The notes below the pieces were generated by a model. That model had not been told where the DNA came from, did not search any database, and worked only from the letters and a program-made list of their open reading frames with translations. 64,000 nt of DNA, taken from the NCBI RefSeq assembly GCF_000002995.4, contig NW_025062478.1, forward strand, positions 5,990,001 to 6,054,000, written 5' to 3'. The position numbers and the translations under genes are program-made. Positions 61,367 through 64,000 of the stretch are shown here, piece after piece. Each line of letters starts with the position of its first letter. Within the stretch, counting starts at the first letter, position 1. Source of the DNA: Brugia malayi. Lineage: Eukaryota > Nematoda > Chromadorea > Rhabditida > Onchocercidae.

Positions 61367-63615
61367 ATGGGAAATGTGGAATCGTCGGCAGCACATGGTG
61401 AGGGAACACGTAAGCAAGGAAAATCGACACCGAAGCTTTACCGTTTTGTTGATATGTACGGTGGCGGTGAGTTAATACCATGGATGAAATACGCCAAAGA
61501 TACCGGTGATTCGTCAATTATTGATGAATTTATCGAGACAAAGGTTCATGGCAGATTATTTAAATAAACTGTTCTATATTCTTATTATGTACTACATTTA
61601 TAATCTTTTTATCATTTAATACTCCGATTTGGAATCATTTTTGCTAGGGCAAAATAATTAGATGACAAAATAAAATAAAATAAAACAGCACTTGCAAATT
61701 AATAAAAAATAGTGAAATATTATTCCTTAATTCGCAAAGATTCCAATTTTAAACATATATTGCATTGCGCTCTGTCTTTCCTTTAAAGCAAACTAATATA
61801 GAGGGATTTCCAGTTGAAAGACTTTATGTACAATTCCGGAAGAGGTAAAATGGTTTCTGTAGCTGAATTGGTGAAAATTCGGAATAAAGAGCGAAATGCA
61901 ATGCTTAGTGCTTTGAAGCGTAAGAAAGGTAAAGGAAAAAGTGGGCCTAATATTCTTGATGAGTTTCGACAAGAAGGCGAGAATCAGGGTGATTTAAAAA
62001 AAGGTATCTATTTAATTTGCAAATCAAAAATTACGATATAAAGTTTAGTCAAAAATTTGTGAACTGCGCAATATGAAGTCAATGATTTAAATGATCAGAT
62101 GACTTATGATCAAATATGTTTGTTAAATACTCGACTTCTTAACAATTTTGATCACAGATCAGATATTTTATGATATCTTTGTGCAAATTTTATTAATTTT
62201 TAGCTCTCAAATTACTGGAAGGAGACGATAAACGTGGAAAATCTGAATGGAAATATCGAGAAGTGACGTGGAAACTGGACGAGCGTGGTTTAATGGGCGA
62301 GAATCTTGTTGGTGTTTGTCTTCTGCATGGAACGGCTATTCATAACCAACTTGCTATCAAATTAATCAAAGCTTATCCAAAGCTTGTTAATGATATATTC
62401 ATTAGCGAAGATTACTATGGTATTTTCACAGATACTTTGTAATACAAGATGATGATGATACAATGTTAAGTATTGATGAAAGCTGTAGTCAGCTGGTTCT
62501 AATTCCATCTCGTGCTATGTTAATTCATTTTGATTTTACATTAAATGTAGATTAAATTCTACAAATATTGATATGAAAAACAATTTAATGAATAAATTTC
62601 TTAAGTTTAATTTAGGGTATAGCTTTTAGCTAGATGTTGAATTTGTCTAACAAAAGTTTTCTTTCCTTGTAGGTCTTTCACCTTTACATCAAGCAATAAT
62701 TAATGAAGATCCTGCTATGGTACTATTTCTACTTCGACATGGTGCTGATATTAATCAACGTTGTTACGGGGCGTTTTTTTGTCCTGATGATCAAAAAAGC
62801 AGTCGTACAGATTCGCTGGAACATGAATATGTTGAACTCAGCTTAAAAACTACTTATAACGGGTAGGAAGTCTTTCCACGCTAAGAGAATGTTCATAATC
62901 TCTGAATATACATGACTTTCTGAATCCTTTTTAAATGGTTAACGTAGCAGCCATTTTGTTTAACGTTTATTTGAGCAATTTAATTTATATAATCACCATC
63001 TAAAGCATGGCGAAAAATAATTTCTTTATTTCAAAATATTCAGCCATGGTAATTTGCTAACTCGATGGAATTCCAATAGATTTATAAAATGATAATGAAG
63101 GCTTACTTTTGCAGTCGAATGTATTTTGGAGAATATCCGTTATCATTTGCCGCGTGCATCAATCAGACCGATTGTTACCGTATTTTAATAGCAAAACGTG
63201 CTGATCCAAACCGAAAAGATACAAACGGTAACACAGTACTTCATCTAGCTGTAATTCATGAGCAACCAGTAAGTATTTATCTCATATCTAATTTTCTCAT
63301 TTACTTAATCACTTATTTTAACTGCAATCTAAGGTCAAAGGGTGTCCTTTGACCTTAAATTGCTAATTTACATTCTCTGACAGTTGTTATCACCTTTTTC
63401 TTTTCTGAAGCTTTGTAGAAGTTTAAAGAAAAGAAAAATTTTTTTAAACTTGTTGATTATTTTTTAAATTAGACTTATCGACTAGCTTATGTTACGAAAA
63501 GGAAAAATTTTAGGAAATGTTAAAACTCTGTTACGACACAGGTGCCAAATTACAAATAATGAACAATCGAAATTTGACACCGTTGACATTGGCAGCTCAT
63601 TTAGCAAAAAAAGAG
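61367..63615 (+). CDS. TRPV channel (OSM-9/OCR family), N-terminal ankyrin part, runs off right edge
   Basis: Six exons: 61367-61543, 61814-62003, 62204-62419, 62673-62862, 63115-63268, 63514-63615; 343 codons so far, ending at a GTGAGT donor, so the gene continues past the edge. Start [13 protein letters not shown], then [18 protein letters not shown], a basic linker, and ankyrin repeats: [40 protein letters not shown], the TRPV-typical [40 protein letters not shown] and [16 protein letters not shown]. Finger-loop and [11 protein letters not shown] text are diagnostic of TRPV channels. Known role in nematodes: sensory cation channels in cilia (osmosensation, touch, chemosensation). The pore-forming helices lie outside the window. 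Which member (osm-9 or an ocr gene) cannot be settled from this part. The ATG lies six bases after a CTCAG acceptor, consistent with SL trans-splicing. Confidence 0.9.
63331..63356. promoter_or_regulatory. Perfect inverted repeat of AGGTCA half-sites in TRPV intron
   Basis: AAGGTCAAAGG (63331-63341) and CCTTTGACCTT (63346-63356) are exact reverse complements around GTGT. Each arm holds the AGGTCA core recognised by many nuclear hormone receptors, with the AAGGTCA extension favoured by monomer binders. It lies 62 bases after the end of the fifth TRPV exon, inside its intron. A regulatory role is inference. Confidence 0.45.
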
Positions 63616-64000
63616 GTGAGTTAAATTGTAAAAGAATCACGAAAATTTTTCCAAATTTTGGATTTAAAATTTCTAAAAAAGAGAGTTTTAATTTTGAAAA
63701 CAATTATAAAAGTTGAAAAAATGTTGAAAAAAAAAAATGTTATATCATTGCAAATTGAGAAATTGGCAGAAATTCACATATATTTTGTAAATTCACATAC
63801 TTTATTATTATATTGTATTCTAAGAATTACTGATAATTATAATCGGTATTTAGCATATTATTTAAACACTTGTGTGTGTGACAGAGTGAAATAACAGAGG
63901 GAGGGGAATTTTGAAAAAGGGTGGAAGGGAGGGGGGAGGCTACTAAGAAGCTAACTTCAGAATACTTTGGTATAACCAATATTTTCAGTTAAGAAAGCAA
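63616..64000. other. TRPV intron (to right edge)
   Basis: After the GTGAGT donor at 63616 no further TRPV exon is recognisable before the window ends. Open frames here are AT-rich chance frames. A purine-rich GGGAGGGGG segment occurs near 63898-63939. Confidence 0.6.

Overview
The window reads as AT-rich nematode nuclear DNA. Genes are split into many small exons with short introns, mostly GT...TTTCAG. The most recognisable products have close C. elegans counterparts: a novel-type PKC, MTK-1/MAP3K4, NLP-46, a GSP-3/4-type PP1, CAL-1 and a TRPV channel. Base composition, intron style and retroelement debris suggest a parasitic clade III (filarial-type) worm, but this is inference. No bacterial features (operons, Shine-Dalgarno sites, CRISPR, IS elements) were seen. 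All gene models below were built by hand from exon phase, splice sites and protein similarity recalled from families; no search was run.

Layout: 1-471 (+) is the 3' end of a novel PKC gene. 0.5-8.6 kb has no convincing gene and holds a decayed non-LTR reverse transcriptase, several diverged repeat copies and a small element with inverted ends. 8.6-14.5 kb (-) carries three small multi-exon genes for charged proteins I do not recognise. 15.2-17.9 kb (+) is a BTB-BACK protein without visible kelch repeats. 19.1-20.05 kb (-) is COA3, a mitochondrial cytochrome c oxidase assembly factor. 20.97-30.9 kb (-) is a complete MAP3K4/MTK-1 kinase gene of 28 exons (1422 codons in my model). 35.0-35.7 kb (+) is a two-exon neuropeptide precursor of NLP-46 type. 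37.5-40.2 kb (-) is a PP1 catalytic subunit with a one-base frameshift. 42.2-43.9 kb (-) is CAL-1-like calmodulin. 43.9-51.6 kb is gene-poor. 51.6-55.75 kb (-) is a nematode seven-helix receptor with two possible 3' ends and an intronic 30-bp minisatellite. 56.7-59.9 kb (+) is an unrecognised protein with an internal repeat. 61.4 kb to the right edge (+) is the ankyrin part of a TRPV channel.

Together the region is signalling-rich (PKC, MAP3K, PP1, calmodulin, neuropeptide, GPCR, TRPV), but the genes are separately transcribed on both strands. I see no operon-like 100-bp spacing, so the grouping is probably accidental. Points deserving a second look: the PP1 frameshift, the 9-nt micro-exon and local duplication at the mtk-1 5' end, the tandem donor of the GPCR, the repeat protein at 57-60 kb, the cluster of unrecognised genes at 9-14 kb, and a perfect palindrome of nuclear-receptor half-sites in a TRPV intron.
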